A DNA stretch of 64,000 nt from Candidatus Eisenbergiella merdavium (GCA_019119595.1 DWWS01000040.1:62001-126000); one strand, 5' to 3'. Shown: positions 1 through 8,898, counted from the first letter of the stretch. Notes: a model not told the origin generated them from the letters alone. Numbers and translations: made by a program.

Positions 1-575
1 TGTCTCATGACCCGGCAGGGATTTCCACAGGCTACGGTATTGGAAGGGATATCCCGTGTGACAACGCTTCCCGCTCCGATCACCACATTGTCCCCGATGG
101 TAACGCCCGGCATGAGAATGGCGCCGCCCCCGATCCATACATCATTGCCGATGGTAACCGGAGCCGTCCGGGTTTTGCAGAAGGCAAAGGATCCGTCCTC
201 TTTGGGCTCTCCGAAGCGTTCAATGGCGTTTGTCGGATGAAAGGCGGTATAAATCTGCACATTGGGTGCGATGAGCGCATTGTCACCGATCCGGATGATG
301 TTGTCATCCAGAAAGGTGCAGTTCATATTTACCTCGCAGTTATTTCCAAAGTAGATGTTGTTGCCGTAATCCACATAGAAGGGAGCGGTGATCCAGAGGT
401 TTCTCCCTCTTCCGCCAAGCAGCTCGTTCAGGATCCGCTCCTTCTCTTTCAGATCTGCGGAGTCTGTGAGGTTATAATCCCTCATCAGGTTTTTGGCCCT
501 GTGCCATTGCGTCAGCAGCTCCTCGTCTCCGCAGTCATAAAGCTGGCCCGCAAGCATTTTTTCCCGTTCTGTCAT
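1..575 (-). CDS. Sugar O-acetyltransferase, maltose/galactoside type (3' end outside window)
   Basis: Acetyl-CoA-dependent O-acetyltransferase of the left-handed beta-helix (hexapeptide repeat) family; the likely acceptors are maltose, glucose or galactosides. The frame starts at an ATG preceded by AAGGGAG and runs off the left edge, so 191 residues are seen. The start MTEREKMLAGQLYD is the typical maltose-acetyltransferase N-terminal segment. It is followed by hexapeptide repeats such as IGDNALIAPNVQI, TIGNDVWIGGGAIL and VVIGAGSVVTRDIP. The histidine in YTAFHP matches the catalytic position of the family. It is transcribed away from rimP. Only a short C-terminal tail should be missing. The exact sugar cannot be told from sequence. 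Confidence 0.9.
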   Translation of the reverse strand, partial: MTEREKMLAGQLYDCGDEELLTQWHRAKNLMRDYNLTDSADLKEKERILNELLGGRGRNLWITAPFYVDYGNNIYFGNNCEVNMNCTFLDDNIIRIGDNALIAPNVQIYTAFHPTNAIERFGEPKEDGSFAFCKTRTAPVTIGNDVWIGGGAILMPGVTIGDNVVIGAGSVVTRDIPSNTVACGNPCRVMR

Positions 576-762
576 GGTATTAACTCCCTTCTGCTGTGAT
601 ATTTTGATCCGATGGTTACGTTATTTGTTTTATATTTTACCATCAATCTGAGCCTGTGAAAACATCGGGATGATCTTGGGGATTAAGTATTTTGTTTTCA
701 TTTTTCTTCTGAGGGCGGTACAGGCGCAGCTCTACTGCCATTGCTGATTTCCGAAAAAACCC

Positions 763-791
763 TTGCGTTTCCAAAGGATTGGTGCTATACT
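763..791 (+). promoter_or_regulatory. Promoter of the rimP-nusA-infB operon
   Basis: TTGCGT and TATACT are separated by 17 bases, a good sigma-A match. It lies about 150 bases upstream of rimP and just before the leader hairpin. The rest of the 576-936 gap shows no further gene; 600-660 should hold the promoter of the acetyltransferase on the other strand, but no convincing match was found there. Confidence 0.65.
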
Positions 792-819
792 GTTTTATGG
801 TTAATAAGATTATCAGACT

Positions 820-849
820 AGAGTGGGCTTTCCGCCCACTCTTATTTTT
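820..849 (+). promoter_or_regulatory. Terminator-like leader hairpin ahead of rimP
   Basis: A 9-bp stem (AGAGTGGGC with GCCCACTCT) closes a 5-base loop and is followed by TTATTTTT. It lies between the promoter and rimP, so it would act inside the leader as an intrinsic terminator or attenuator rather than end an upstream gene. NusA, the second gene of the operon, itself acts on such hairpins, which makes feedback an attractive inference. Confidence 0.6.
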
Positions 850-936
850 GGCGGAGGAAAGTTTTGGGACGAAGGGGACGGCGCGCGGATGCCACGAAAA
901 TACGCCGCACCCTGGAAGAAAGGAACTGGTGAACGG

Positions 937-1401
937 ATGCCGAAGGGAAAGGATATCGAAGCGCGCACGGAGGAGCTTCTTCTTCCGATCGCGGAGGAAA
1001 ACGGCGTAGAGATCTACGACGTGGAATATGTGAAGGAAGGCGGGGAATGGTACCTGCGCGCCTATATCGACAAGGAGGGCGGCGTGAACATCCAGGACTG
1101 CGAGAACGTCAGCAGGAAGCTGTCCGACCGGCTGGATGAGGAGGATTATATCGAAGACGCCTACATCCTCGAGGTGAGCAGCCCCGGCCTGGGAAGGGCG
1201 CTGAAGAAGGACCGCCACCTGGAAAAGAGCCTGGGGATGGCGGTGGAGCTGCGCCTGTACCGCCCGCTGGAGAAGCGGAAGGAATTCGAGGGCATCCTGA
1301 AGGCATACGACAGGGATTCCGTGACCATAGAGACAGAGGACGAAGAAAAGAAATTTGCAAAGTCAGACATAGCGTTGATCAGGCTTGCATTGGATTTTTA
1401 A
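937..1401 (+). CDS. rimP: Ribosome maturation factor RimP
   Basis: RimP binds the 30S subunit during late assembly. The 154-residue product starts MPKGKDIEARTEELL and contains the family core ENGVEIYDVEYVKEGG, the YILEVSSPGLGRALK segment and a C-terminal SH3-like domain ending SDIALIRLALDF. An in-frame ATG at 889 or the frame opening at 823 would add a non-homologous tail, so 937, with AGGAA 11 bases upstream, is preferred. It is the first gene of the operon, 15 bases before nusA. Family length is about 150 residues. Confidence 0.93.
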   Translation: MPKGKDIEARTEELLLPIAEENGVEIYDVEYVKEGGEWYLRAYIDKEGGVNIQDCENVSRKLSDRLDEEDYIEDAYILEVSSPGLGRALKKDRHLEKSLGMAVELRLYRPLEKRKEFEGILKAYDRDSVTIETEDEEKKFAKSDIALIRLALDF

Positions 1402-1416
1402 AAGGTGGAGGTAATC

Positions 1417-2718
1417 ATGAATAAGGAATTAATGGAAGCGCTGGACATTCTGGAGAAGGAGAAGGAGATCAGCAAGGAAACCCTCTTCGACGCCATTGAA
1501 ACGTCCCTGCTCACCGCGTGCAAGAATCATTTCGGCAAGGCGGACAATGTGAAGGTGGAGATCAACAGGGAGACCTGCGATTTCCTGGTCTACGCGGAGA
1601 AGGAGGTCGTTCCCACGGAGGACGACGTGGAGGACGACGTTCTGCAGATCGCGCTGGAGGATGCGAGGGAGATCTCAAAGCGCGCGGAGGTGGGAGACGT
1701 CATCCACGTGGAGATCAAATCGAAGGAATTCGGCAGGATCGCAACCCAGAACGCGAAGAACGTGATCCTTCAGAAGATCCGCGAGGAAGAAAGAAGCGCC
1801 ATTTTCAATCAGTATTATGAAAAGGAAAAGGATGTTGTCACCGGCGTGGTGCAGCGTTATGTGGGAAGAAACATAAGCATTAACCTTGGCAAGGCGGACG
1901 CACTGTTAAACGAAAGCGAGCAGGTGAAGGGCGAGGTGTTCCGCCCCACGGAGCGCATCAAGGTCTATATCCTGGAGGTGAAGAACACGCCCAAGGGCCC
2001 CAGAATCCTGGTGAGCCGTACTCACCCGGAGCTGGTAAAGAGGCTGTTTGAGGCGGAGGTTACGGAGATCCGCGACGGCACGGTGGAGATCAGGAGCATC
2101 GCGAGAGAGGCGGGAAGCCGTACCAAGATGGCGGTCTGGTCCAACAATCCCAACGTGGATGCGGTGGGCGCCTGCGTGGGAATGAACGGCGCGAGAGTGA
2201 ATGCGATCGTGGATGAGCTGCGCGGCGAGAAGATCGACATCGTCAACTGGGATGAGAATCCCGGAAACCTGATCCAGAACGCCCTGTCCCCGGCCAAGAT
2301 CGTGGCGGTGTTCGCGGATCCGGATGAAAAAACGGCGAAGGTGGTCGTGCCCGATTACCAGCTTTCCCTTGCCATCGGTAAGGAAGGCCAGAACGCAAGG
2401 CTGGCGGCAAGGCTGACCGGCTATAAGATAGATATCAAGAGCGAAACGCAGGCGAAGGATGCTCCCGGCTTCCGGTATGAGGACTATCTGGACGACTTTG
2501 AGGATGAGGAGTACGAGGAGGATTACGACGGCTACGAGGAGGAGTCCTATGAGGAAGAGGGACAGCCGGAGGAAGGCTATGATGAGCTTCCTTCAGACGC
2601 TCAGGAGCTGTTCGGAGAAGAGGAGCCTGCCGGAGAGTTTCCCGCGGAGGACGGAGAGCCTTTAGGGAACGAGGAGATCCCGGAAGGGGATTTCGCTGAG
2701 GCGCCGGAGGAAGAATGA
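1417..2718 (+). CDS. nusA: Transcription termination/antitermination protein NusA
   Basis: NusA binds RNA polymerase and nascent RNA and controls pausing, termination and antitermination. The 433 residues hold an N-terminal polymerase-binding domain, an S1 domain near residues 130-200 (VVTGVVQRYVGRNISINLG), and two KH domains (VGACVGMNGARVNAIVDEL; LAIGKEGQNARLAARLTGY). A very acidic Glu/Asp/Tyr tail of about 90 residues follows, longer than in Bacillus. The start is the ATG after AGGTGGAGGT; an in-frame GTG at 1405 lies within that ribosome site and is less likely. The next gene, ylxR, follows after 38 bases. Confidence 0.96.
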   Translation: MNKELMEALDILEKEKEISKETLFDAIETSLLTACKNHFGKADNVKVEINRETCDFLVYAEKEVVPTEDDVEDDVLQIALEDAREISKRAEVGDVIHVEIKSKEFGRIATQNAKNVILQKIREEERSAIFNQYYEKEKDVVTGVVQRYVGRNISINLGKADALLNESEQVKGEVFRPTERIKVYILEVKNTPKGPRILVSRTHPELVKRLFEAEVTEIRDGTVEIRSIAREAGSRTKMAVWSNNPNVDAVGACVGMNGARVNAIVDELRGEKIDIVNWDENPGNLIQNALSPAKIVAVFADPDEKTAKVVVPDYQLSLAIGKEGQNARLAARLTGYKIDIKSETQAKDAPGFRYEDYLDDFEDEEYEEDYDGYEEESYEEEGQPEEGYDELPSDAQELFGEEEPAGEFPAEDGEPLGNEEIPEGDFAEAPEEE

Positions 2719-2756
2719 CCATCCCGGCATGAGCGGAAGGAAAGGCGTGGTGCTGG

Positions 2757-3029
2757 ATGAATAAAAAGGTTCCGCTGCGGCAGTGCATCGGCTGCGGACA
2801 GATGAAAGGCAAGAAAGAAATGATGCGCGTCCTTCGGACGACGGAGGGCGAGATCATGCTGGATATGACGGGAAAAAAGAACGGAAGAGGCGCGTACCTG
2901 TGCAGATCGATGGACTGTCTGAGGAAGGCGAGGAAGAGCAAAGGACTGGAGCGCTCCTTCAAAATGAGCATTCCGAACGAGGTTTATGATCAGCTTGAAA
3001 AGGAGTTTGAGGAGTTTGAAGCAGAATAA
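2757..3029 (+). CDS. ylxR: YlxR/RnpM family RNA-binding protein (DUF448)
   Basis: A 90-residue basic protein with the DUF448 signature: PLRQCIGCGQMKGKKEMMRV, then GKKNGRGAYLCRSMDCLRKA. The cysteine positions in CIGC and the GRGAYLC motif are intact. Family members bind RNA; the Bacillus homologue was reported to modulate RNase P, and other work suggests a nucleoid role, so the function here is inferred. It sits in the usual nusA-ylxR-ylxQ-infB order and overlaps the likely start of ylxQ by 14 bases, suggesting coupled translation. Confidence 0.92.
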   Translation: MNKKVPLRQCIGCGQMKGKKEMMRVLRTTEGEIMLDMTGKKNGRGAYLCRSMDCLRKARKSKGLERSFKMSIPNEVYDQLEKEFEEFEAE

Positions 3030-3327
3030 GATTTTTTCCCTGCTCGGCCTTGCAACCAGAGCGTCAGCCGTGGCAAGCGGAGAGTTTCTGACGGAAAAGG
3101 CAGTGAAGGAAGGCAGGGCAAGGCTTGTGATCGTAGGAAGCGACGCCTCCGATAATACGAAGAAAAATTTCCTGAATATGTGTACGTACTATCATGTTCC
3201 CTGTTTTTTCTACGGAACGAAGGAGGAGCTGGGCCATGCGATGGGAAAGGAGCTGAGAGCATCCCTGGCGGTTACGGATGAAGGTTTTGCGAAAAACCTG
3301 ATCGGGAAGTTGGAAACAGCCGAGTAA
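3016..3327 (+). CDS. ylxQ: L7Ae-family ribosomal protein YlxQ
   Basis: Small L7Ae/L30e/Gadd45-type protein predicted to bind K-turn RNA. The likely start is TTG at 3016, giving the canonical opening LKQNKIFSLLGLATRA (104 residues) with GAGGAG just upstream. A longer reading from 2986 lies within ylxR and would add a non-conserved stretch. The core SGEFLTEKAVKEGRARLVIVGSDASDNTKK is typical. It overlaps ylxR and precedes infB by 12 bases. Confidence 0.88.
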   Translation: MKQNKIFSLLGLATRASAVASGEFLTEKAVKEGRARLVIVGSDASDNTKKNFLNMCTYYHVPCFFYGTKEELGHAMGKELRASLAVTDEGFAKNLIGKLETAE

Positions 3328-3339
3328 AGGAGGCGCAGC

Positions 3340-3843
3340 ATGGCGAAAACGAAAATTTTTGAACTGGCGAAGGAGTTAGGGCTGCCAAGCAGGGATATTC
3401 TTACATTTCTGCAGAATAAAGGGGTGGAAGCAAAAGCCGCCCAGAGCTCGATAGAGGAAGACGCGGTACAGGCAGTCAGGAAACATTTTGGCAAGAGCGA
3501 AGGAGAAAAGCGGATAGTGACAGAGGGAGAGATGAGAATGGGCGATATGCCTGAAAAGAAGGAACTTCAGAAAGAGACGAAGCCGGAGACCGCAAAAGCG
3601 GCGGAGGCTGGCCATGAAGGAGCGGGCAGCCGTGAAGGAACGGCCGGACAGAAGCCGGCGGAAGCGGACAGGCGCAGGGAACAAGAAGCGCCGGAGGAAG
3701 AGACGGCGCAGGCAGAGATAACGCCGGAAGAGGAAATGCCGGAGCCAGGGCGGGCGCTGGCCGTCAGGGCAGCGCTGTTGCGGGAAACAAAAACGGCGGA
3801 CGCACGGGCGCAGGGCAGGGACGTTCCACGGGAAGGATCCTGA
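3340..3843 (+). pseudogene. infB: infB 5' part: IF-2 N-terminal domain, frame broken
   Basis: This frame starts at an ATG behind GGAGGCGCAGC and encodes the conserved IF-2 N-terminal module MAKTKIFELAKELGLPSRD... up to VRKHF, then a charged Ala/Glu/Arg linker. It ends at a TGA at 3841-3843 without reaching the GTPase domain. The downstream IF-2 sequence lies in the -1 frame, which is open from about 3636. The two frames overlap over some 200 bases of low-complexity Gly/Arg/Glu-rich sequence. IF-2 is essential, so a one-base assembly or sequencing deletion, a real mutation tolerated through internal initiation, or frameshifting are all possible. No canonical slippery heptamer in the correct phase was seen. 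Confidence 0.85.
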
Positions 3844-3893
3844 CCGGACAGCCCAGGCTGATCAAGCCTCTGACTAAGCCGTCCCAGCCGCAG

Positions 3894-6326
3894 ATGCCGG
3901 ATGAACGGCTTGAGGAGCAGAAAAGGCGGCAGGAGGCGGCGGAAAGAGCCGCGAGAGAGCAGAAGGCCATGGAAGAGAGGGCCGCTGCGCAGAAGGCTGC
4001 TCAGGAGCAGGCCGCGAAGGAAGCGGCGCAGGCTGCACAGGCGACGGACAGGGGGGCTTCAAATGCTTCAAACGAAAGGCCGGCAAGAGCACAGGGAACG
4101 AGGCCGGAAGGCAGACAGCAGGCGGGCAGACCGCAGGGCCGCGACGGGCGTGACGGACGCTCCGGACAGGGAGCGAGACAGCCGCGCAGCGCGGATGGCC
4201 AGAATCGCCCTGGCTCCGGCAGCCGTCCTGGCGGTCCTCAGAGAGGTGCGCAGGGCTTTGGCGGCCGTACAGGCGGGGCGAGACCTGGCGCGAATAATGA
4301 GCGTTCTGGAGGAGAACGTGCGCAGGGCGCAGGCGGAAGGCAGGACAATCGATTCCGTAAGCCTGCTCCGGGCAAGGGCTTTGCTGCGGAGGCTCCCATT
4401 AAGGAGAACGAGAAGCACAGAGAGGAAGAAAAGCGCCGCAACAGTCAGGAGAGAGACAGACGCTCGAAGAAGGATCACATCTACGAAGAGGACGAATCGA
4501 AGAGCAGGCTGAAGAATAAGCCCGGCAGATTCATCAAGCCGGAGCCGGTAAAGGCAGCGCCTGAGGAGGAGCAGATCAAGGTGATCACCCTCCCGGAGAA
4601 CATTACCATAAAGGATCTTGCCGACAAGATGAAGGTTCCTGCGGCAGGAATCATCAAGAAGCTGTTTATGGAAGGCAAGATCGTGACGCTGAATCAGGAG
4701 ATTTCCTATGAGGAGGCGGAGAGCATTGCCATTGAATACGATATCATCTGCGAGCAGGAGGTCAAGGTCGATGTGATCGAGGAGCTCCTGAAGGAGGATG
4801 AGGAGAAGGAAGAGGATATGGTTTCCAGACCGCCGGTCATCTGTGTCATGGGACACGTTGACCACGGTAAGACCTCCCTTCTTGACGCTATCCGTAAGAC
4901 CAACGTGACGGATAAGGAGGCGGGCGGCATCACGCAGCACATCGGCGCCTATACCGTCCAGATCAACGGACAGACGATCACCTTCCTGGATACGCCCGGC
5001 CACGAAGCGTTCACGGCCATGCGTATGAGAGGCGCGAACGCCACGGATATTGCCGTGCTTGTGGTTGCGGCGGACGACGGCGTGATGCCTCAGACCGTGG
5101 AGGCCATCAGCCACGCGAAGGCTGCGGGGATCGAGATCATCGTTGCGGTGAACAAGATCGATAAGCCCAACGCCAATATCGACCGCGTGAAGCAGGAGCT
5201 TGCGGAATATGAGCTCATTCCGGAGGAATGGGGCGGAAGCACCGTATTTGCCCCCGTATCCGCAAAGACGGGCGAAGGGATCAGCCAGCTTCTGGAGATG
5301 ATCCTTCTGACCTCCGAGATCCTGGAGCTGAAGGCCAACCCGAACCGTATGGCGAGAGGTCTTGTGATCGAGGCCCAGCTGGATAAGGGCCGCGGCCCGG
5401 TCGCCACCGTTCTGGTGCAAAAGGGTACGCTTCATGTGGGAGATTTCATTTCCGCTGGAGCAAGCCACGGCAAGGTGCGCGCCATGATCGACGACAAGGG
5501 AAGAAGAGTGAAGGAGGCAGGACCCTCCACTCCTGTGGAGATCCTGGGACTTTCCGATGTGCCGGGAGCGGGAGAAGTGTTCCTTGCCCATGTAAACGAT
5601 AAGGAAGCGAGAACCTACGCGGAGACCTTCATCGCGCAGAACAAGGAGAAGAAGCTGGAGGAGACCAGATCCAAGATGTCCCTGGACGATCTGTTCAACC
5701 AGATCCAGGAGGGCAGGCTGAAGGAGCTGAATCTGATCATCAAGGCGGACGTACAGGGAAGCGTGGAGGCGGTAAGACAGAGCCTTCTGAAGCTGACCAA
5801 CGAGGAAGTGGTGGTCAAGTGCATTCACGGCGGCGTCGGCGCGATCAACGAATCCGATGTGACCCTTGCGGCCACCTCCAACGCCATCATCATCGGCTTC
5901 AACGTGCGTCCTGACGCTACGGCCAAGGCCACGGCGGAGCGGGAAGGCGTGGATATCCGCCTGTACCGCGTGATCTACCAGGCGATCGAGGACATCGAGG
6001 CGGCAATGAAGGGCATGCTGGATCCCGTATTCGAGGAAAAGATCATCGGCCATGCGGAGATCCGTCAGATCTTCCGCGCGTCAGCGATTGGAAACATCGC
6101 GGGCTCCTATGTACTGGACGGAGAATTCCAGCGTGACTGCAAGGTGCGAATCACCAGAGAGGGAGATCAGATCTATGAAGGCAAGCTGGCGAGCCTGAAG
6201 CGCTTCAAGGACGATGTGAAGGAGGTCCGTTCGGGCTTCGAATGCGGCCTTGTGTTCGACGGCTTCGACCAGATTCAGGAAGGCGACATCGTGGAGGCCT
6301 ATATCATGGTAGAGGTGCCAAGGTAA
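3894..6326 (+). CDS. infB: Translation initiation factor IF-2, GTPase and C-terminal domains
   Basis: IF-2 places initiator tRNA on the 30S subunit and drives subunit joining with GTP. From the first in-frame ATG there are 810 residues: a Gln/Arg/Gly-rich linker, the IF2_N module ([21 protein letters not shown]), then the G domain with G1 GHVDHGKT, G3 DTPGHEAF and G4 NKID. Domains II, III ([10 protein letters not shown]) and IV follow, ending in the tRNA-binding region ([23 protein letters not shown]). The frame is open upstream to about 3636 without a start codon, and the ATG at 3894 has no ribosome site. It therefore most likely continues the N-terminal part through a frameshift. The stop codon lies in a tandem repeat. 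Confidence 0.93.
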   Translation: MPDERLEEQKRRQEAAERAAREQKAMEERAAAQKAAQEQAAKEAAQAAQATDRGASNASNERPARAQGTRPEGRQQAGRPQGRDGRDGRSGQGARQPRSADGQNRPGSGSRPGGPQRGAQGFGGRTGGARPGANNERSGGERAQGAGGRQDNRFRKPAPGKGFAAEAPIKENEKHREEEKRRNSQERDRRSKKDHIYEEDESKSRLKNKPGRFIKPEPVKAAPEEEQIKVITLPENITIKDLADKMKVPAAGIIKKLFMEGKIVTLNQEISYEEAESIAIEYDIICEQEVKVDVIEELLKEDEEKEEDMVSRPPVICVMGHVDHGKTSLLDAIRKTNVTDKEAGGITQHIGAYTVQINGQTITFLDTPGHEAFTAMRMRGANATDIAVLVVAADDGVMPQTVEAISHAKAAGIEIIVAVNKIDKPNANIDRVKQELAEYELIPEEWGGSTVFAPVSAKTGEGISQLLEMILLTSEILELKANPNRMARGLVIEAQLDKGRGPVATVLVQKGTLHVGDFISAGASHGKVRAMIDDKGRRVKEAGPSTPVEILGLSDVPGAGEVFLAHVNDKEARTYAETFIAQNKEKKLEETRSKMSLDDLFNQIQEGRLKELNLIIKADVQGSVEAVRQSLLKLTNEEVVVKCIHGGVGAINESDVTLAATSNAIIIGFNVRPDATAKATAEREGVDIRLYRVIYQAIEDIEAAMKGMLDPVFEEKIIGHAEIRQIFRASAIGNIAGSYVLDGEFQRDCKVRITREGDQIYEGKLASLKRFKDDVKEVRSGFECGLVFDGFDQIQEGDIVEAYIMVEVPR

Positions 6327-6391
6327 GATTACCCGGGCAAAATTACCCTGGTAAGATCACCCGGGTAAAGATACCCGTGTAAGGCCTTCCG
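6322..6391 (+). repeat. 14-bp tandem repeat containing the infB stop codon
   Basis: Five contiguous 14-base units: GGTAAGATTACCCG, GGCAAAATTACCCT, GGTAAGATCACCCG, GGTAAAGATACCCG and a diverged TGTAAGGCCTTCCG. The infB stop TAA is inside unit 1, and units 3, 4 and 5 repeat the TAA. Because 14 is not a multiple of three, the copies place TAA in different frames. Each unit is nearly palindromic (GGTAA-GA-TTACC). Confidence 0.85.
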
Positions 6392-6402
6392 GGTGTCCGG
6401 AT

Positions 6403-6444
6403 CGGAGCGGACTCCCGCAGCGAAACAGCGGCGGGGACGCTCCG
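6403..6444 (+). promoter_or_regulatory. Hairpin just upstream of the rbfA ribosome site
   Basis: CGGAGCG (6403-6409) pairs with CGCTCCG (6438-6444), with a further CCCGC/GCGGG stem inside. The 3' arm ends three bases before the GATGAGGA that serves as ribosome site for rbfA. One of several such intercistronic hairpins in the window. Confidence 0.55.
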
Positions 6445-6459
6445 GGATGAGGATGATAT

Positions 6460-6831
6460 ATGAGAAAAAACAGCATAAAAAATACGCGGATCAACGCCCA
6501 GGTGCAGCAGGTGCTTGCGGAAACGATCCGCGGCGAGATCAAGGATCCAAGGATCGCGCCTCTCACCTCCGTCGTGGCGGTGGAGGTCGCGCCGGATCTG
6601 AAAACCTGCCGGGCATGGATCAGCGTGCTCGGGGATGAGAAGGCGCAGGCGGATACGCTGGAGGGACTGCGCAGCGCGGTCGGCTTTCTGAAAAGCCGCC
6701 TGGCAAAGGAGATCAATCTGCGCATCACGCCGGAGATCACCTTTGTGATGGATCAGTCCATCGCATACGGCGTGAATATGTCGCATAAGATTGATGAGGT
6801 CATGGAAAAGGAACACAGGGAGGAGGAATAA
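6460..6831 (+). CDS. rbfA: 30S ribosome-binding factor RbfA
   Basis: RbfA helps 16S rRNA 5'-end maturation and 30S assembly, especially in the cold. The 123-residue protein has the single KH-like fold of the family: RINAQVQQVLAETIRGEIKDPR, then LTSVVAVEVAPDLKTCRAWISV, and LRITPEITFVMDQSIAYGV. The start ATG follows GATGAGGATGATAT. It lies 133 bases after infB, across the 14-bp repeats and a hairpin, and is followed at 6 bases by the DHH phosphoesterase gene, as in many Clostridia. Confidence 0.94.
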   Translation: MRKNSIKNTRINAQVQQVLAETIRGEIKDPRIAPLTSVVAVEVAPDLKTCRAWISVLGDEKAQADTLEGLRSAVGFLKSRLAKEINLRITPEITFVMDQSIAYGVNMSHKIDEVMEKEHREEE

Positions 6832-6837
6832 ACGTTC

Positions 6838-7803
6838 ATGAATCTTCTGCAAGAATGTAAGGGAGCAGGGAGAATCGGCATCAGCGGGCATATCCGCCCG
6901 GACGGGGACTGCATCGGATCCTGTATGGGGCTGTATCTTTATCTGAGAAAAGAGCTTCCGCAGGCACAGATCAGGGTTTTCCTGGAAAAGCCGGCGGAGA
7001 TTTACGGCTGTATCAGCCGGATCGAGGATGTGGACAGCAGCTTTGGCGAACAGAAGAAATTTGACGTTTTTTTTGCTTTGGATACTGCGGCCGACAGGCT
7101 TGGAGCGGCGCTGCCCTTTTTTGAGGCGGCCGGAAAGCGCATCAATATCGACCATCACATCAGCAACGCGAAGGGCTGCGGAGACGTGAATTTCGTGGAT
7201 CCGGATGCAAGCTCCACCTGCGAGCTGGTTTACCGCCTGCTCGGCAGGGAGGGGCTGGACGTGGAGATCGCAAAGGCGCTTTACATGGGAATCGCCCATG
7301 ATACGGGATGCTTCCAGTATTCCTGCACCTCTCCGGACACCCTGAGGGCCGCGGCTGACCTGATTTCCTACGGCTTCGATTTCAGCCGCCTGATCGACGA
7401 AACCTTTTTTGAAAAGACCTATCTGCAGACGCAGATTCTGGGAAGGGCGCTCCTGGAAAGCATTCGCTTCATGGACGGCCGCTGCGTGGTCAGCGTGCTT
7501 AACCGTAAAACCCTTGATTTTTACGGAGCTCAGCCCCAGGACCTGGAAGGGATCGTGAGTCAGCTTCGGACGGTCGCCGGTGTGGAATGCGCTATTTTCA
7601 TGTATGAGATGCGGGCTCTGGAATATAAGGTAAGCCTGCGTTCCGGCGATAAGGTGGATGTGGCGGCAGTCGCCTCCTATTTCGGCGGCGGCGGACACGT
7701 CCGTGCGGCTGGCTGCACCATGCTGGGAACGGCCCACGATGTGATCAATAATCTGTCCTTACATATAGAAAGGCAGCTTGACGGCAAAGAGGCTAAGGCT
7801 TGA
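6838..7803 (+). CDS. nrnA: DHH/DHHA1 phosphoesterase, NrnA-type oligoribonuclease/pAp phosphatase
   Basis: Predicted to degrade short oligoribonucleotides and 3'-phosphoadenosine 5'-phosphate with Mn ions. The 321 residues carry the DHH motifs in order: GHIRPDGDCIGS near residue 20, FALDTAADR, the name-giving IDHHIS near residue 104, and FVDPDASSTCELV. The DHHA1 C-terminal motif FGGGGHVRAAG is complete. Size fits NrnA (about 310-320). Linkage to rbfA and truB is usual in Clostridia. Substrate preference between nanoRNA, pAp and cyclic dinucleotide products cannot be told from sequence. Confidence 0.9.
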   Translation: MNLLQECKGAGRIGISGHIRPDGDCIGSCMGLYLYLRKELPQAQIRVFLEKPAEIYGCISRIEDVDSSFGEQKKFDVFFALDTAADRLGAALPFFEAAGKRINIDHHISNAKGCGDVNFVDPDASSTCELVYRLLGREGLDVEIAKALYMGIAHDTGCFQYSCTSPDTLRAAADLISYGFDFSRLIDETFFEKTYLQTQILGRALLESIRFMDGRCVVSVLNRKTLDFYGAQPQDLEGIVSQLRTVAGVECAIFMYEMRALEYKVSLRSGDKVDVAAVASYFGGGGHVRAAGCTMLGTAHDVINNLSLHIERQLDGKEAKA

Positions 7804-7873
7804 GGTATGTGTCAGACAGCACATTTCTCAGGCACGATCGCGGTAAGAGGACCGCGTGCGCGATTTCTCCGCG

Positions 7874-7898
7874 CATGCCTCGGCGGCGCTCCGGCATG
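7874..7898 (+). promoter_or_regulatory. Hairpin overlapping the truB ribosome site
   Basis: CATGCC (7874-7879) pairs with GGCATG (7893-7898); the last base of the 3' arm is the first G of the ribosome site GGAGGT at 7898-7903. Folding could mask part of the site. Confidence 0.45.
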
Positions 7899-7907
7899 GA
7901 GGTAATG

Positions 7908-8879
7908 ATGAGAAACGGCGTGTTGAATGTATATAAGGAAGCGGGCTTTACCTCCCATGATGTGGTGGCGAAGCTGCGCGGCATATGCGGTCAGAAAAAG
8001 ATTGGCCATACAGGTACCCTTGACCCGGATGCGGTCGGGGTACTTCCCGTATGTCTGGGAAACGCCACAAAGCTGTGCGATCTGCTTGCCGGAGAGACAA
8101 AGGAATACGAGGCCGTGCTGCTTCTTGGAAAGACCACGGATACCCAGGATCTTTCCGGAACCGTTCTTGCGGAGCAGGAAGTGACCGTGAATGAAAGGGA
8201 AGCGGAGGAAGCGGTCCTTTCCTTTCTGGGAGCCTATGAGCAGATCCCTCCCATGTACTCCGCGCTTAAGGTGAACGGGAAGAAGCTTTACGAGCTGGCA
8301 AGAGCCGGAAAAGAGGTGGAACGCCGCCCGAGGCCGGTGCAGATCTTCTCGCTTCGTATTTTGAAAACGGAGCTTCCCGAGATCACCTTCCGGGTGGAAT
8401 GCTCGAAGGGAACCTATATCCGGACGCTCTGCCACGATATCGGGGAGCGGCTTGGCTGCGGCGGCGCGATGAAAAGCCTGAAGCGCACCCGGGTCGGCGT
8501 TTTTGGGGCGGAGGAGGCGCGTACCCTGGCCGAGCTTGAGCAGCTTGCGAAGGAAAACCGGCTTGAGGAAGCGCTGATCCCTGTGGAGACGCTGTTTTCC
8601 CGCTGTCCCCGGCTGATGGTGAAGCCGGAGTTTGAACGGCTGGTGAAGAACGGAAACGAGCTGCATCCGGATCAGGTGGTTATGGATCAGGTGGATATGG
8701 TTCAGGCGGTTCCGGAGCGGACGGAGGGCTGTGCGGCAGAGAAAATTTCCGGAATGGCGGGCCCTGGCCCGGAAAATTTCCGCGTCTGCGGGCCGGACGG
8801 AACGTTTTACGGCCTGTATGCTTTTTCCGGGACGAAAGAGAACGGGACATACCGCCCGGTGAAAATGTTTTTGACATGA
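7908..8879 (+). CDS. truB: tRNA pseudouridine(55) synthase TruB
   Basis: Makes pseudouridine 55 in the T-loop of tRNAs. The start used is the ATG four bases after GGAGGT, giving MRNGVLNVYKEAGFTSHDVV and 323 residues. Upstream in-frame codons extend to 7800 but read through the ribosome site and hairpin. The catalytic motif HTGTLDPDAVGVLPVCLG holds the active-site Asp; SALKVNGKKLYELARAG and CSKGTYIRTL follow. The C-terminal part is a PUA-like RNA-binding domain (FRVCGPDGTFYGLY) with an inserted segment rich in Val, Met and Asp near residues 250-285. ribF follows after 19 bases. Confidence 0.95.
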   Translation: MRNGVLNVYKEAGFTSHDVVAKLRGICGQKKIGHTGTLDPDAVGVLPVCLGNATKLCDLLAGETKEYEAVLLLGKTTDTQDLSGTVLAEQEVTVNEREAEEAVLSFLGAYEQIPPMYSALKVNGKKLYELARAGKEVERRPRPVQIFSLRILKTELPEITFRVECSKGTYIRTLCHDIGERLGCGGAMKSLKRTRVGVFGAEEARTLAELEQLAKENRLEEALIPVETLFSRCPRLMVKPEFERLVKNGNELHPDQVVMDQVDMVQAVPERTEGCAAEKISGMAGPGPENFRVCGPDGTFYGLYAFSGTKENGTYRPVKMFLT

Positions 8880-8898
8880 GTGAAACAGGAGTGGTTGG

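Noticed and set aside
3780..3800. Programmed -1 frameshift site at the A-rich stretch in infB
   Set aside because: The run is CAAAAAC but the codon phase does not give an X-XXY-YYZ slip with good re-pairing, and no stimulatory hairpin was evident.
4068..6053. A 661-codon open frame antisense to infB
   Set aside because: Same explanation; the plus strand encodes the complete IF-2 GTPase.
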